DNA of 64,000 nucleotides from Fluviirhizobium alvei (GTDB taxonomy: Bacteria > Pseudomonadota > Alphaproteobacteria > Rhizobiales > Rhizobiaceae). Position 1 is the first letter of the stretch. Every line of letters starts with the position of its first letter. The stretch is from positions 110,297 through 174,296 of the forward strand of contig NZ_JAUOZU010000002.1 of the NCBI RefSeq assembly GCF_030551875.1, in the 5' to 3' direction. A program made the translations under genes and the position numbers. This document shows positions 44,930 through 54,582 of this stretch, one piece after another. A model generated the notes under the pieces. That model made no database searches and was not told the DNA's origin. It saw nothing but the letters and a program-made list of their open reading frames with translations.

Positions 44930-47900
44930 ATGGAAATGGCCAGGATTACGGGAACGAAGCGTTCGGAAACGCTGAATGGCTCCAATGCCAATGACGAGAT
45001 CTTCGGGCTGGAGGGCAATGATACGCTTTCGGGTCTTGGCGGCACGGATAGCCTCTATGGCGGTATCGGCAATGATACCTATGTGGTCGACAATGCGAAC
45101 GACAAGATCATCGAGAAAGCAAACGAGGGCACCGATCTGGTGCAGGCCTCCGTCAGTTTCACACTCGCCAACAATGTCGAGAACCTGACGCTGACGGGCA
45201 ACAAGGCGATCAACGCCACCGGCAACAGCGCCGACAATATCCTGATCGGCAATGTCGGCAACAACGTGCTCGACGGCAAGGCCGGCGCCGACAAGATGAA
45301 CGGCGGCAAGGGCAACGACACTTATATCGTCGACAATACCGGCGATGTGGTGACCGAAAAGGCAGGCGAAGGAACCGACACAATTCAAGCGTCCATCAGC
45401 TTAACGCTGGCCACCAATGTCGAAAATCTCACGCTCACCGGCAACAAGGCCATCAATGGTACCGGCAACAGTGAAGCCAATATCCTCACCGGCAATGACG
45501 CCGCCAACATTCTCGACGGCAAGGGCGGCGTGGACAAGATGATCGGCGGCAAGGGCGACGACATCTATGTCGTCGATGATGGCGGCGACAACATGATTGA
45601 GAAGGCCAACGAGGGCACCGATCTCGTCAAGTCATCGATCAGCTACACGCTGGCCAACAATTTCGAAAACCTCACACTGACCGGCACCGACGATCTTGTC
45701 GCCACCGGCAACAACGCCGCCAACATTCTCACCGGCAACAGCGGCAACAACACGCTGAACGGCGGCCTGGGTGCTGACACCATGATCGGCGGCCTAGGCG
45801 ACGATACCTACATCGTCGACAATGTGGGCGATACCGTTACGGAGAAAATCGCTGCCGGCATCGATACGGTCCAGGCATCGGTCAGCTACACGCTGGGCGA
45901 CCATTTGGAAAATCTCGTGCTCACCGGCAGCCTCGCGATCAATGGTACCGGCAACGCGCTGAACAATGTGCTGACGGGCAACGCCGCTGCAAATCTGCTT
46001 GATGGCGGGCTTGGCGGCGATACCATGGTGGGAGGTTTGGGCGCTGACACTTATGTGGTCGATGATGCCGGCGATATCATCATCGAGGCAAGCAATGAGG
46101 GCAACGATCTGGTCTGGTCCTCGATCAGCTACACGCTCACTGCCAATGTCGAGCGACTGACATTGACCGGCAGCGATGCGATCAACGGCACGGGCAATGA
46201 TCTCGCCAATGTCCTGACCGGCAATTCCGGCAACAACAGCCTCAATGGCGGCCTTGGCGCCGATACGATGGCGGGCGGCGCTGGCGATGACAGCTATGTC
46301 GTGGACGATGTCGGCGACACCATAGTGGAGGCGACGGGTGAGGGCTATGACAGTGTCCAGTCGTCGATCACCTACACACTGGCAGATAATCTCGAACAGC
46401 TTACCCTGACAGGTGGCGATGCGATCAATGGCTTCGGCAACGGACTGGCCAATACGATCACCGGCAACAGCGCCGCCAACACGCTCGATGGCGGCGCGGG
46501 TTCCGATACGCTCATCGGCCTCGATGGCGACGATATCTATGTCGTCGATGATGCAGGCGATGAGACCACGGAAGAAACCGGGCAGGGCACCGACCTGGTC
46601 AAATCGTCCATCACCTGGACCCTCGCTGCCAATATTGAAAACCTGACGCTCACCGGCAGCGACGCGATCAACGGCACCGGCAACGAACTGGAAAACACCA
46701 TCACCGGCAATGACGGCGACAATGTCCTCGATGGTGGCGCAGGTGTCGATACGCTGAACGGCGGTGCGGGCGATGACACCTATGTGCTGGAGGACAGCGC
46801 GGATGTCGTCGACGACAGTGCGGGTAACGATACGATCCAGTCAACGATCACGCGCACCCTCGCAGACTACACTTCGATCGAGAACCTGACATTGCTAGGC
46901 GCCCTTGCGATCAATGCCACCGGCAATGCACAGGCCAACATTCTGACCGGAAATGACGCAGTCAACATCCTCACCGGCGAGGATGGCAACGACACGCTGA
47001 TTGGCGGTCTGGGTGCCGACACGCTCTATGGCGGGGCCGATGACGATACCTATGTCCTCGCCGACGATACGACGGATGTGATCTGGGATTCGGCGGGATC
47101 CGACACGATCGCCTCGACCATCTCCCGTTCGCTCGCACTGTTCAGCGGCATCGAGAACCTCACGCTTTCCGGTACAGACGATATCGACGCCACCGGTGAC
47201 AGTGGCGACAATGTGCTGACCGGCAACAGCGGCAACAATGTGCTCGATGGCGATGCTGGACTTGATACGCTTGTTGGCGGTGATGGCGATGACACCTACG
47301 TGCTCGGTGATGGCAACGATGTCGTGGAAGACACGTCCGGCAGCGATACGATCACCTCCACCGTCAGCCGAAGCCTGGCGGACTATTCCGGGATAGAAAA
47401 CCTGACCTTGCTGGGCACCGCCCTTAACGGGACGGGCAATGGCTCTGACAATACCATCATCGGAAATGCCCTGGACAATACGCTGACCGGCGACAACGGC
47501 CACGATACGCTCGATGGCGGCGTCGGCGCCGATATCCTCAACGGTGGCGATGGAGACGACGTCTATTTTGTCGACAATGTCGGTGATAATGTCGTGGACT
47601 CTGCTGGCGTCGATACCGTCCAGGCCAGCATTTCATACACTCTCTCGTCGAACCTGGAAAACCTGACGCTGCTTGGCACAGCGGACATCGATGCCACCGG
47701 AAACGCCTCAAGCAATATTCTGGTCGGCAACAGCGGCAACAATGTGCTGGATGCTGGCGGCGCCGGCTCTGATGTCATGACAGGCGGCGCAGGCGACGAC
47801 ACCTACATTTTTGGCAACAGCGTCGCCACTGTCTTCGAAAATGCCGATGAGGGCATAGACACGGTCATTTCCTCGACTGTCGAGATCGAGCTTTACAATG

Positions 47901-48334
47901 TGTCTTACAACATCGACAACATTACGCTCACCGGCTCAAGTTCAATCGGCGCCTATGGCAACAATCTTGACAATGTGATCACCGGCAATGCCGGCGATAA
48001 CATTATCGACGGCTACTTCGGTAACGACACGCTGACAGGCGGCGACGGCGACGATGTGTTCCGCTTCTGGAACTTCCCCAGTGGAAACACCAGCCTCGGA
48101 TACGACACGATCACCGATTTCGAAGCGGGCGCGGGTTCAGGCGATGTGTTGCGTGTGGGGCAGCAGTATACAACACTGAGCCAGTTGCTGAGCCATACCG
48201 TCGATGATGGATCCGGCAATTGCACCATCACCTTCGACGCTTTCCCCACGTCACTAGACCCCACCAGCACGATCACCCTTCTGGGCGTGACCAAGAGCCA
48301 GCTCGTCGAGGACGATTTCGACTTCAACTACTGA
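44930..48334 (+). CDS. RTX-type calcium-binding repeat protein (tandem paralog 2)
   Basis: The 1134-aa protein has the same modular design as the gene before it but more modules (about ten). It starts [20 protein letters not shown] and ends with an [17 protein letters not shown] block, the [20 protein letters not shown] segment and a DDFDFNY tail. Besides the 5' ends, internal segments are shared almost base for base with the first paralog, for example around 43259 and 46023 (GTGGGAGGTTTGGGCGCTGA). This indicates duplication and later exchange. It is predicted to be an exported surface protein or adhesin. Confidence 0.85.
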   Translation: MEMARITGTKRSETLNGSNANDEIFGLEGNDTLSGLGGTDSLYGGIGNDTYVVDNANDKIIEKANEGTDLVQASVSFTLANNVENLTLTGNKAINATGNSADNILIGNVGNNVLDGKAGADKMNGGKGNDTYIVDNTGDVVTEKAGEGTDTIQASISLTLATNVENLTLTGNKAINGTGNSEANILTGNDAANILDGKGGVDKMIGGKGDDIYVVDDGGDNMIEKANEGTDLVKSSISYTLANNFENLTLTGTDDLVATGNNAANILTGNSGNNTLNGGLGADTMIGGLGDDTYIVDNVGDTVTEKIAAGIDTVQASVSYTLGDHLENLVLTGSLAINGTGNALNNVLTGNAAANLLDGGLGGDTMVGGLGADTYVVDDAGDIIIEASNEGNDLVWSSISYTLTANVERLTLTGSDAINGTGNDLANVLTGNSGNNSLNGGLGADTMAGGAGDDSYVVDDVGDTIVEATGEGYDSVQSSITYTLADNLEQLTLTGGDAINGFGNGLANTITGNSAANTLDGGAGSDTLIGLDGDDIYVVDDAGDETTEETGQGTDLVKSSITWTLAANIENLTLTGSDAINGTGNELENTITGNDGDNVLDGGAGVDTLNGGAGDDTYVLEDSADVVDDSAGNDTIQSTITRTLADYTSIENLTLLGALAINATGNAQANILTGNDAVNILTGEDGNDTLIGGLGADTLYGGADDDTYVLADDTTDVIWDSAGSDTIASTISRSLALFSGIENLTLSGTDDIDATGDSGDNVLTGNSGNNVLDGDAGLDTLVGGDGDDTYVLGDGNDVVEDTSGSDTITSTVSRSLADYSGIENLTLLGTALNGTGNGSDNTIIGNALDNTLTGDNGHDTLDGGVGADILNGGDGDDVYFVDNVGDNVVDSAGVDTVQASISYTLSSNLENLTLLGTADIDATGNASSNILVGNSGNNVLDAGGAGSDVMTGGAGDDTYIFGNSVATVFENADEGIDTVISSTVEIELYNVSYNIDNITLTGSSSIGAYGNNLDNVITGNAGDNIIDGYFGNDTLTGGDGDDVFRFWNFPSGNTSLGYDTITDFEAGAGSGDVLRVGQQYTTLSQLLSHTVDDGSGNCTITFDAFPTSLDPTSTITLLGVTKSQLVEDDFDFNY

Positions 48335-48392
48335 AACTGGTCGCGTCCGAACGGCGACCCGTTCTGCAAGGACCGACAGACTGTTGAAACGA

Positions 48393-48426
48393 AACGACCC
48401 TTCCTCCACCCGGAGGAAGGGTCGTT
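48393..48426. terminator. Strong bidirectional hairpin between convergent genes
   Basis: The perfect 15-bp stem has arms AACGACCCTTCCTCC and GGAGGAAGGGTCGTT and a 4-base loop. It lies between the RTX stop at 48334 and the ParA stop at 48518. The A/T ends of the stem supply short U-runs in both directions, so it can terminate both transcripts. Confidence 0.78.
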
Positions 48427-48517
48427 GCGCATTGAGGGGCCGGCCCCCGCACATGAACCGCTTCTCATCGCGTCATAGGGTGCGGGGACCGGGTATGATC
48501 TCGGATGCGGTTTCGGC

Positions 48518-49231
48518 TCAGGCGGCGCGGTTCCAGCCATTGTGGCGCGGTGCGCGGCTCGAGGAGATGATGCGGCTTGGCAGCAGCTTCAGCACTTCAT
48601 CGGAGAAATCGCGGGCGTTGCTCATCGCCTTGTCGAGATTGGAACATTTTTCGGGATCGAGTTCGTAGAGGCTGCGGCCGAGATCGAACATGTCGCGATA
48701 GGCGGCACGCTCGATGATCGGGGTCGCCATCACCTCGACGCCGCGCTGGGCGAGAAGCCCCTTGATGGCCAGCATCGAACGGGTGGTCACCATCGGATTG
48801 ACCCGCGACAGCAGCACCGAATGGGGGATGACAAGCCCCGTCTGCTGGCGGATCTGGGCGATGAGATCGAGGATCTTCGCTGCCCCCTTGGCATCCATGC
48901 CTGAGCCCTGCACCGGGATCAGCACATGGTGGGAATAGGCAAGTGCGGTGGCGGTGATCTGGTTTTTCTCGCCGGCGAGGTCGATGATGAAATAGTCGTT
49001 CGGCCGCATGTCGCGGATATGACATTCGAGCGAGGCGGGGGTGACATGGCTGACGACGTTGATCAGCGGATGGTGGCCTGCCGTTTCCAGCCATTGGCTG
49101 ATCCATTTCTGCGGATCGCTATCGAACACCGTTACCGCATAGCCGCGCTTGGACAATTCCAGCGTCAGCAGAGCTGCCGCCGTGGTTTTGCCCGCTCCGC
49201 CCTTGGTGTTGGCAATGGTAATGACTGGCAT
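48518..49231 (-). CDS. Orphan ParA/MinD-family ATPase (VirC1-like)
   Basis: The 237-aa deviant Walker ATPase has KGGAGKTT (about 10-17), the switch region FDSDPQKWISQW (about 36-47) and YFIIDLAGEKNQI (about 79-91). No ParB, repC or parS-like repeat is nearby, so this is not a replicon partition pair. Size and the SDPQKWISQW segment resemble VirC1-type or orphan ParA proteins that position cell components or transfer complexes at poles. Its location between an exported RTX protein and a LuxR regulator gives no firm partner. Confidence 0.82.
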   Translation of the reverse strand: MPVITIANTKGGAGKTTAAALLTLELSKRGYAVTVFDSDPQKWISQWLETAGHHPLINVVSHVTPASLECHIRDMRPNDYFIIDLAGEKNQITATALAYSHHVLIPVQGSGMDAKGAAKILDLIAQIRQQTGLVIPHSVLLSRVNPMVTTRSMLAIKGLLAQRGVEVMATPIIERAAYRDMFDLGRSLYELDPEKCSNLDKAMSNARDFSDEVLKLLPSRIISSSRAPRHNGWNRAA

Positions 49232-49516
49232 TGACGATCCCCTGCTTTGCTGACGCCCCCAGCGTCCTATCCGTAATCAAATCCTTGCAATTCATGGTTA
49301 ATAAAGCCTTAGCGCCGGCCCTCGAATTTGTGTGATGATTAATAGGGGGTCGCAACGTCGTTCGGCTGTAACGCCTGAAAGCCTCGGATTCCGTCGAGTT
49401 GACTTCTTCCATGCGCAAGCGATAAAGTGCCTGTAAACGTTTGCAGGCGGTACAAAACGGAACAGGTTTCCGGTGGCGAAGGCCATGTAAACAAGGGGAG
49501 CGGGACCGAGAGCCCG

Positions 49517-50611
49517 GTGACAGAGCGCTTGGATCTGATCGATCGCATCTATGAAGCGGCAGTGCTGCCCGAATTGTGGGTGGAGGTCTGCGATGCGCTG
49601 TGCGCCGAACTCGATGTGCAATCGGCCGCGGTTCTTACCGTCAATCCCGACCTCGACGTGACCTATGCCTGCAACACCAGTATGCAGGAGATCTTTGCCC
49701 GCTATTCTGAAAGCGATGTGCGGTTCGGCAATGTCAGGCCACAGCGTGCGCTGGAAAAGGCCCCGGGTACCTTTCTGCGCGACACCGACATCATGACGGC
49801 ATTGGAACTGGCCGAGGATCCGATCTATCGCCAGTTCATCTATCCTAGCGGCCTGAAATGGGCCGTCGGTTGTGCGATCCGCGAACCGTCCGGCCACTCG
49901 ATCGTCTTCGATCTGATGCGGAGCGACAAAACGAGCGGCTTTTCCGATGCCGATCTGGCACGGCTCAACCTGCTCAAGCCAGATATGGCGCGCGCCGCGC
50001 TGCTTTCCTCGCGGCTTTCGTTCCGCAAGGCGCAGTCGATCACCAGTTCGCTGGCGCTGATCGGGCTGCCGGCGGCAGTGATTTCCGACAATCGCAGCGT
50101 CATGGCCGCCAATGCGGATATGGAAGCGATCGGTTCCGGCCTGCGCATCGGTGCGGGTGATCGCATCCGCCTTTCGACCGAGGGGGCTCAGCACCTGCTC
50201 GACGAAGGGCTAGAGCGGCTGGCGTTGGGCACCACCGGGCAGGTGCAGTCGATCGCCGTCTTGACCGAGGAACAGACGCCGCTGGTGCTGCATCTGGTGC
50301 CGGTGCGGCGGCAGGCCCGCGATGTGTTCGATCGCAGCCTGGCGATCCTCATCGTCACGCCGGTCGGCCCGGGCGGTCCACCGGATCTGCGGGTGCTGTC
50401 CGGCCTCTTCGATCTCACACCGGGGGAATCGCGGGTGGCGCGCCAGATCGCGGCCGGCATGAGTTATGAGGCGAGCGCAAAGGCGCTCGGCCTGACGGTC
50501 GAAACCGTGCGCACCTATGTCAAGCGGGTCATGTCCAAGACCGGCACCAGCCGCCATGCCGAACTGGCCGTGCTTCTAAGCGGGGTCGGATCGATCGCCA
50601 TCGCCGTGTGA
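49517..50611 (+). CDS. LuxR family transcriptional regulator
   Basis: The protein of about 364 aa has an uncharacterised sensor-like N-terminus (RLDLIDRIYEAAVLPELW at the start, typical of this alphaproteobacterial LuxR group). The C-terminal helix-turn-helix is FDLTPGESRVARQIAAG followed by GLTVETVRTYVKRVMSKTG. It has no response-regulator receiver and no autoinducer domain signature that I can see. The start is uncertain: GTG 49517 is preferred by the family start, while GTG 49427 would add 30 residues. It is convergent with the LysE-like gene. Confidence 0.82.
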   Translation: MTERLDLIDRIYEAAVLPELWVEVCDALCAELDVQSAAVLTVNPDLDVTYACNTSMQEIFARYSESDVRFGNVRPQRALEKAPGTFLRDTDIMTALELAEDPIYRQFIYPSGLKWAVGCAIREPSGHSIVFDLMRSDKTSGFSDADLARLNLLKPDMARAALLSSRLSFRKAQSITSSLALIGLPAAVISDNRSVMAANADMEAIGSGLRIGAGDRIRLSTEGAQHLLDEGLERLALGTTGQVQSIAVLTEEQTPLVLHLVPVRRQARDVFDRSLAILIVTPVGPGGPPDLRVLSGLFDLTPGESRVARQIAAGMSYEASAKALGLTVETVRTYVKRVMSKTGTSRHAELAVLLSGVGSIAIAV

Positions 50612-50632
50612 GGATACGTCGCTGTTACGGCG

Positions 50633-51265
50633 TCAGCTCCGCTGCAGCGCCACATGCAGGCCCAGCCCCACGAGAATGGTGCCGCCCACGCGCTGGATCA
50701 GCCGTTGCATCCGGCTCGATTGCTTCACTCTCTTGACGATGAGCCCGGCCAGCAGCACGCAGACGATGTCGGCCAGGGTGAAGATGCTGTTGACGATTGC
50801 TCCAAGAATGGCGAACTGCGCCCAGAGAGGCAGGCTGGCATTGGCATCGACGAACTGGGGCAGGAAGGCCAGAAAGAAGATCGCGGTCTTTGGATTGAGC
50901 ACCTCGACAGCCACGCTTTCGATGAAGGCCCTTTTCGACGATCGCGGCGATGCGTCGATGGAAGCATCTGTGCTGGTCTCCCGGCTGCGGAACAGGGAAA
51001 TGCCGAGCCAGATCAGATAGAAAGCGCCGCAGAGCTTGACGATCGTGTAGGCCACCGGGATGGCATGAAAGAGAGCGGTCAACCCCGCGGCGGCGGCGAT
51101 GACATGCACATAGGCGCCGAGATTGATGCCGAGAACCGCCATGAACCCGGCGCGCCGACCGCCCGCCAATGTACGTGCAGCGGCATAGAACATCGCCGGT
51201 CCCGGGATGAAGGCGAAGAGCGCGGTGGTCACAACAAAGGCAAGCAGGATATCGGGCGTCGGCAT
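50633..51265 (-). CDS. LysE family translocator
   Basis: The 210-aa membrane protein has six predicted helices. The LysE/RhtB hallmark FIPGPAMFYAAARTLAGGRR is near 18-37, and NPKTAIFFLAFLPQFV near 118-133. It probably exports amino acids or homoserine-lactone-like compounds. ATG 51265 is chosen over the ORF start 57 bases upstream, because it opens the first helix in the usual family position. Confidence 0.87.
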   Translation of the reverse strand: MPTPDILLAFVVTTALFAFIPGPAMFYAAARTLAGGRRAGFMAVLGINLGAYVHVIAAAAGLTALFHAIPVAYTIVKLCGAFYLIWLGISLFRSRETSTDASIDASPRSSKRAFIESVAVEVLNPKTAIFFLAFLPQFVDANASLPLWAQFAILGAIVNSIFTLADIVCVLLAGLIVKRVKQSSRMQRLIQRVGGTILVGLGLHVALQRS

Positions 51266-51395
51266 CTGGCGATCTTTCTCGAGGGGCGTGCCCGATGGAC
51301 ACGTAGTTGTTTCAGCCAGCACCTTGACTACGAGGCATTATGTCATTGCCGCCCGGGGCAGAAGAGGGCAAGCCTGTCGAGACCCAGCCTCTTCT

Positions 51396-53612
51396 CTACC
51401 GCACCATCTGATCGGCCACGCTCGCCACCTTGCCGTCGCTCTTCAGCGGTGGCGCGGATTTGAGCTTGTCGCCGATCTCGCGGATCAGACGGGTGGTGGC
51501 GGCATTCAGCATGCGGGGACGGACGAATTTCGGCAGGCCGGCCGCTTCTTCCGCCTGCTTGGCCTTTTCCTTGGCGGCGGCGATCTCTTCCTCGGTCTGC
51601 GGCTGCGGCAGCGGGTTTTCCACGCCCGGAATGGGCCTGAGCTCGATGCCCTGATGGGCATAGTCGTTGAGCAGCTTCCAGGTCATGGCCGGCAGCGAAC
51701 CGCCCGTCATATTGTTGGTGGAAGTATAGTCGTCGTTGCCGAACCAGACTGCGGTCGTGTAATTGCCGGTAAAACCGACGAACCAGGCATCGCGATAGGC
51801 CTGCGTGGTGCCGGTCTTGCCGGCGGTGAGGATGCCATTGTCGAGTGCCGCCTTGCGGGCGGTGCCGATATAGGGGATCTGGCTCAGCATCTGGTTCATG
51901 TAATCGGCGGCCTGCTTGGTCAGCACCCGTTTGGCGGGCGGCGCGTCACGCTCGAAATCGTAGAGAACCTTGCCGTCGTAATCCATGATCTGGGTGATGC
52001 CATGCCGGCGCGATTGCATGCCTTCGGCCGGAAACACCGCGTAAGCCGTCGCCTGGTCCATCACCGTCATTTCGGATGTGCCGAGCGGAATGGTCTTGTC
52101 GGTGCGGATCGGCGTCTCGACGCCCATGTCGCGCGCCACCTTGGAGATCGCCTCGGTGCCGATCAGATCCTTGGCGAGCTTGACCGGAATGGAGTTGATC
52201 GACTTGGCGATCGCCATCGTCACCGTCATGGCCCCCGCATAGGAACGGCCATAATTCTGCGGCGACCAGCCCCGCCAGCTCACCGGCCCGTCGACTACGA
52301 TCGAGGTCGGCGTCAGGCCCTTTTCCATCGCGAGCGCATAGGTATAGACCTTGAAGGACGAGCCCGGCTGCCGCAGAGCCTTGGTGGCGCGGTTGAACTG
52401 GGTCTCGCCGTAATCGCGACCGCCGACCATGGCGCGCACCGCGCCGCCATGTTCGATCATCACCAGCGCGCCCTGCTTGACCCGATAGGCCTCGCCATAT
52501 TGCCGGAGACCGGTTTCCACTGCCTGTTCGGCGGCATGCTGCAGGCCCATGTCGAGCGTCGTGCGCACCACCAGCGAATGTTCGGGGAAATTGCGGGCAA
52601 TCTTCAGCGTTTCGTCATAGGCCCAGTCGAGGAAGAAATCCGGCGCCTCGCGCATGTTGCGGTCGACCACGGTGGCGGGGTGCCGCCGCGCTTCCAGCAC
52701 TTCGCCCTCGGTCATCAGCTTGCCTTGGACGAGGTTGGTCAGAACTTCGTTGGCGCGCGCACGCGCGGCCGGCAGGTTGACATGCGGCGCATATTTGGCC
52801 GGCGCCTTGAAAAGCCCGGCCAGCATGGCGCTTTCGGCCACCGTCAGATCGGTGATTTCCTTGCCGAAATAGAAGCGCGCCGCCGCCGCCGCGCCGAATG
52901 TGCCGCCGCCCATATAGGCGCGGTCGAGATAGAGCGACAGGATTTCCTTCTTGGTGAAATTGGCCTCGAGCCACAGCGACAGGAAGGCTTCCTTGATCTT
53001 GCGGTCGAAGGTGCGCTCGTTGGAGAGGAAGAGGTTCTTCGCCAGCTGCTGGGTCAGTGTCGAGCCGCCCTGCACGACGCCGCCGGCGCGGGCATTTTCG
53101 GTCATGGCGCGCATCAGGCCGAGAAAATCGATGCCGAAATGCTCGAAGAAGCGGCGGTCTTCGGTGGCCAGCACCGCTTTGACCAGATGGTCCGGCAACT
53201 GGTCGATCGGCACCGAATCCTCATGGATGATGCCGCGATGGCCGATGACCTGGCCGTAGCGATCCAGAAAGGTGACGGCGAAATCCTGCTTCTTGCGCCA
53301 GTCGCTCTTGGCGATCTCGAAGGCAGGCTTGGCCAGCGCCAGCATTGCCACAAGCCCCACAGTGCCCCAGGTCAGAGCCTCGTTGGCGAGTTCGACCGGA
53401 ATGCGCTTCCAGCCCTTGACGCGGAAGCGGCGGAAGAAGATCGTCACATCCTCCCACCAGTCCATGAAGCGGAAGCCGGCATTCCAGAGGGTGGAATCGA
53501 TCAGCGCATCGAGGCGCAGGAAGAAATGCCGCTTCAGCCGCGGCTTGCGCGCCGGGGTCTCGGCCGTCTCGTCGCGTTCGGGCGTCTCGTTGCCGGAAGG
53601 AGCATCGCTCAT
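51396..53612 (-). CDS. Class A penicillin-binding protein (transglycosylase/transpeptidase)
   Basis: The 738-aa cell-wall synthase has a cytoplasmic N-terminus of about 80 residues and a membrane helix (about 82-100). The GT51 glycosyltransferase domain carries EDRRFFEHFGID at 151-162 and GGSTLTQQLAKN at 182-193. The transpeptidase has SSFK at 418-421, SIN at 471-473 and KTGTT at 599-603. All catalytic motifs are intact. It polymerises and crosslinks peptidoglycan in the periplasm. The Pro/Lys/Glu/Ala-rich segment after about 690 is probably disordered. It is divergent from the YcgN-like gene, 90 bases away. Confidence 0.93.
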   Translation of the reverse strand: MSDAPSGNETPERDETAETPARKPRLKRHFFLRLDALIDSTLWNAGFRFMDWWEDVTIFFRRFRVKGWKRIPVELANEALTWGTVGLVAMLALAKPAFEIAKSDWRKKQDFAVTFLDRYGQVIGHRGIIHEDSVPIDQLPDHLVKAVLATEDRRFFEHFGIDFLGLMRAMTENARAGGVVQGGSTLTQQLAKNLFLSNERTFDRKIKEAFLSLWLEANFTKKEILSLYLDRAYMGGGTFGAAAAARFYFGKEITDLTVAESAMLAGLFKAPAKYAPHVNLPAARARANEVLTNLVQGKLMTEGEVLEARRHPATVVDRNMREAPDFFLDWAYDETLKIARNFPEHSLVVRTTLDMGLQHAAEQAVETGLRQYGEAYRVKQGALVMIEHGGAVRAMVGGRDYGETQFNRATKALRQPGSSFKVYTYALAMEKGLTPTSIVVDGPVSWRGWSPQNYGRSYAGAMTVTMAIAKSINSIPVKLAKDLIGTEAISKVARDMGVETPIRTDKTIPLGTSEMTVMDQATAYAVFPAEGMQSRRHGITQIMDYDGKVLYDFERDAPPAKRVLTKQAADYMNQMLSQIPYIGTARKAALDNGILTAGKTGTTQAYRDAWFVGFTGNYTTAVWFGNDDYTSTNNMTGGSLPAMTWKLLNDYAHQGIELRPIPGVENPLPQPQTEEEIAAAKEKAKQAEEAAGLPKFVRPRMLNAATTRLIREIGDKLKSAPPLKSDGKVASVADQMVR

Positions 53613-53702
53613 GGTCTGTTCCCGGAGTTCGGTTCCAAGTTAGTTCTTCTCCTTTTTGTCATAACCCAGTATGAGCCGCGTTCAAACCGGTGAAAGCGAA
53701 AA

Positions 53703-54167
53703 ATGGACGAGACCCCTTTCTGGAAGGCCAAGGGCCTTCGCGAGATGACGGATTCCGAATGGGAGAGCCTGTGCGACGGCTGCGGCCGCTGCTGTCTCAA
53801 CAAGATCGAGTATGAGGATACCGGCGAGATCGTCTGGACCGATATCCGCTGCAAGATGCTCGATCCCATAAGCTGTCGCTGCTCCGATTATGCCAACCGC
53901 CAGAAGGAAGTGCCCGATTGCATTCGCCTGACGGTGGAAGAGGTGGAAACGCTGAGCTGGCTGCCGCCCACCTGCGGCTACCGGCTCGTGAAAGAGGGCC
54001 GCGACCTCTACTGGTGGCATCCGCTGATTTCCGGCGATCCCGACACAGTCCATCAGGCCGGCATCTCCGTTCGTGGCCGCACCGTCAGCGAAAACGATGT
54101 CGCCTGGGACGATTACGAAGAGCATGAAGTGGCCTGGCCCGGCGAGGAATATCAGGGCAAGCGGTGA
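53703..54167 (+). CDS. YcgN family cysteine cluster protein (UPF0260)
   Basis: The 154-aa protein has the [12 protein letters not shown] cluster (about 24-35), [14 protein letters not shown] (about 56-69), a later Cys in VPDCIRL and LPPTCGYRL (about 95-103). This is the full set of UPF0260/YcgN cysteines and suggests metal or Fe-S binding. The function is not known. It has no targeting signal. Confidence 0.88.
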   Translation: MDETPFWKAKGLREMTDSEWESLCDGCGRCCLNKIEYEDTGEIVWTDIRCKMLDPISCRCSDYANRQKEVPDCIRLTVEEVETLSWLPPTCGYRLVKEGRDLYWWHPLISGDPDTVHQAGISVRGRTVSENDVAWDDYEEHEVAWPGEEYQGKR

Positions 54168-54582
54168 GGGGGAGGAGCGCTGTCGACTTAAGCTACGCGC
54201 CGCAACCGGCGCCTTCGTGGGCCATGCTCGGTAGGCTGCCTTATAACGAGGGGCAGGTTCAGCTGTGGCATGTGCTCGCAGGCTCTTCTCCCCCGCGGGG
54301 AGAAGATGTCCGAAGGATAGATGAGGGGCGCGCAAAGCCCTCGTATCCAGCTGATATTTCGGAATAATCCCCCTCATCCGGCGCTTGCGCGCCACCTTCT
54401 CCCCGCTGGGGAGAAGAGGGGGCATTCTTCAGCCGGCCCCCTTGCGGTAGGTGCCACTTGTTGAAGAGCAGCGGGGGCTCTTGCATCGCGGGCTCTCACC
54501 GCCATACAGCACGTCAGTCAACCCTGTGCCTGATGCAAGCCACCGCTCGGTTGGCTTGCTTTTAAAACCCGCGGCCGCCGGT
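54168..54582. other. Intergenic stretch holding a palindromic repeat
   Basis: About 415 bases between convergent genes. Apart from the inverted repeat at 54284-54418 there is no coding signal. Frames at 54164-54367 and 54259-54486 consist of repeat sequence. There is a partial resemblance to intergenic elements that recur in rhizobial genomes. Confidence 0.5.
54284..54418. repeat. RIME-like palindromic intergenic element
   Basis: CTTCTCCCCCGCGGGGAGAAG near 54285 and CTTCTCCCCGCTGGGGAGAAG near 54396 are each palindromic. They also face each other as the ends of a larger inverted repeat that includes GATGAGGGG and CCCCTCATC. The wording matches the palindromic intergenic repeats of rhizobia. 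It may act as a transcript terminator or processing site for the convergent flanking genes. Confidence 0.68.

Noticed and set aside
51207..53693. 828-aa plus-strand frame over the penicillin-binding protein
   Set aside because: It is antisense to a gene with intact GT51 and transpeptidase motifs.
54259..54486. 75-aa minus-strand frame
   Set aside because: It lies entirely within the palindromic repeat sequence.
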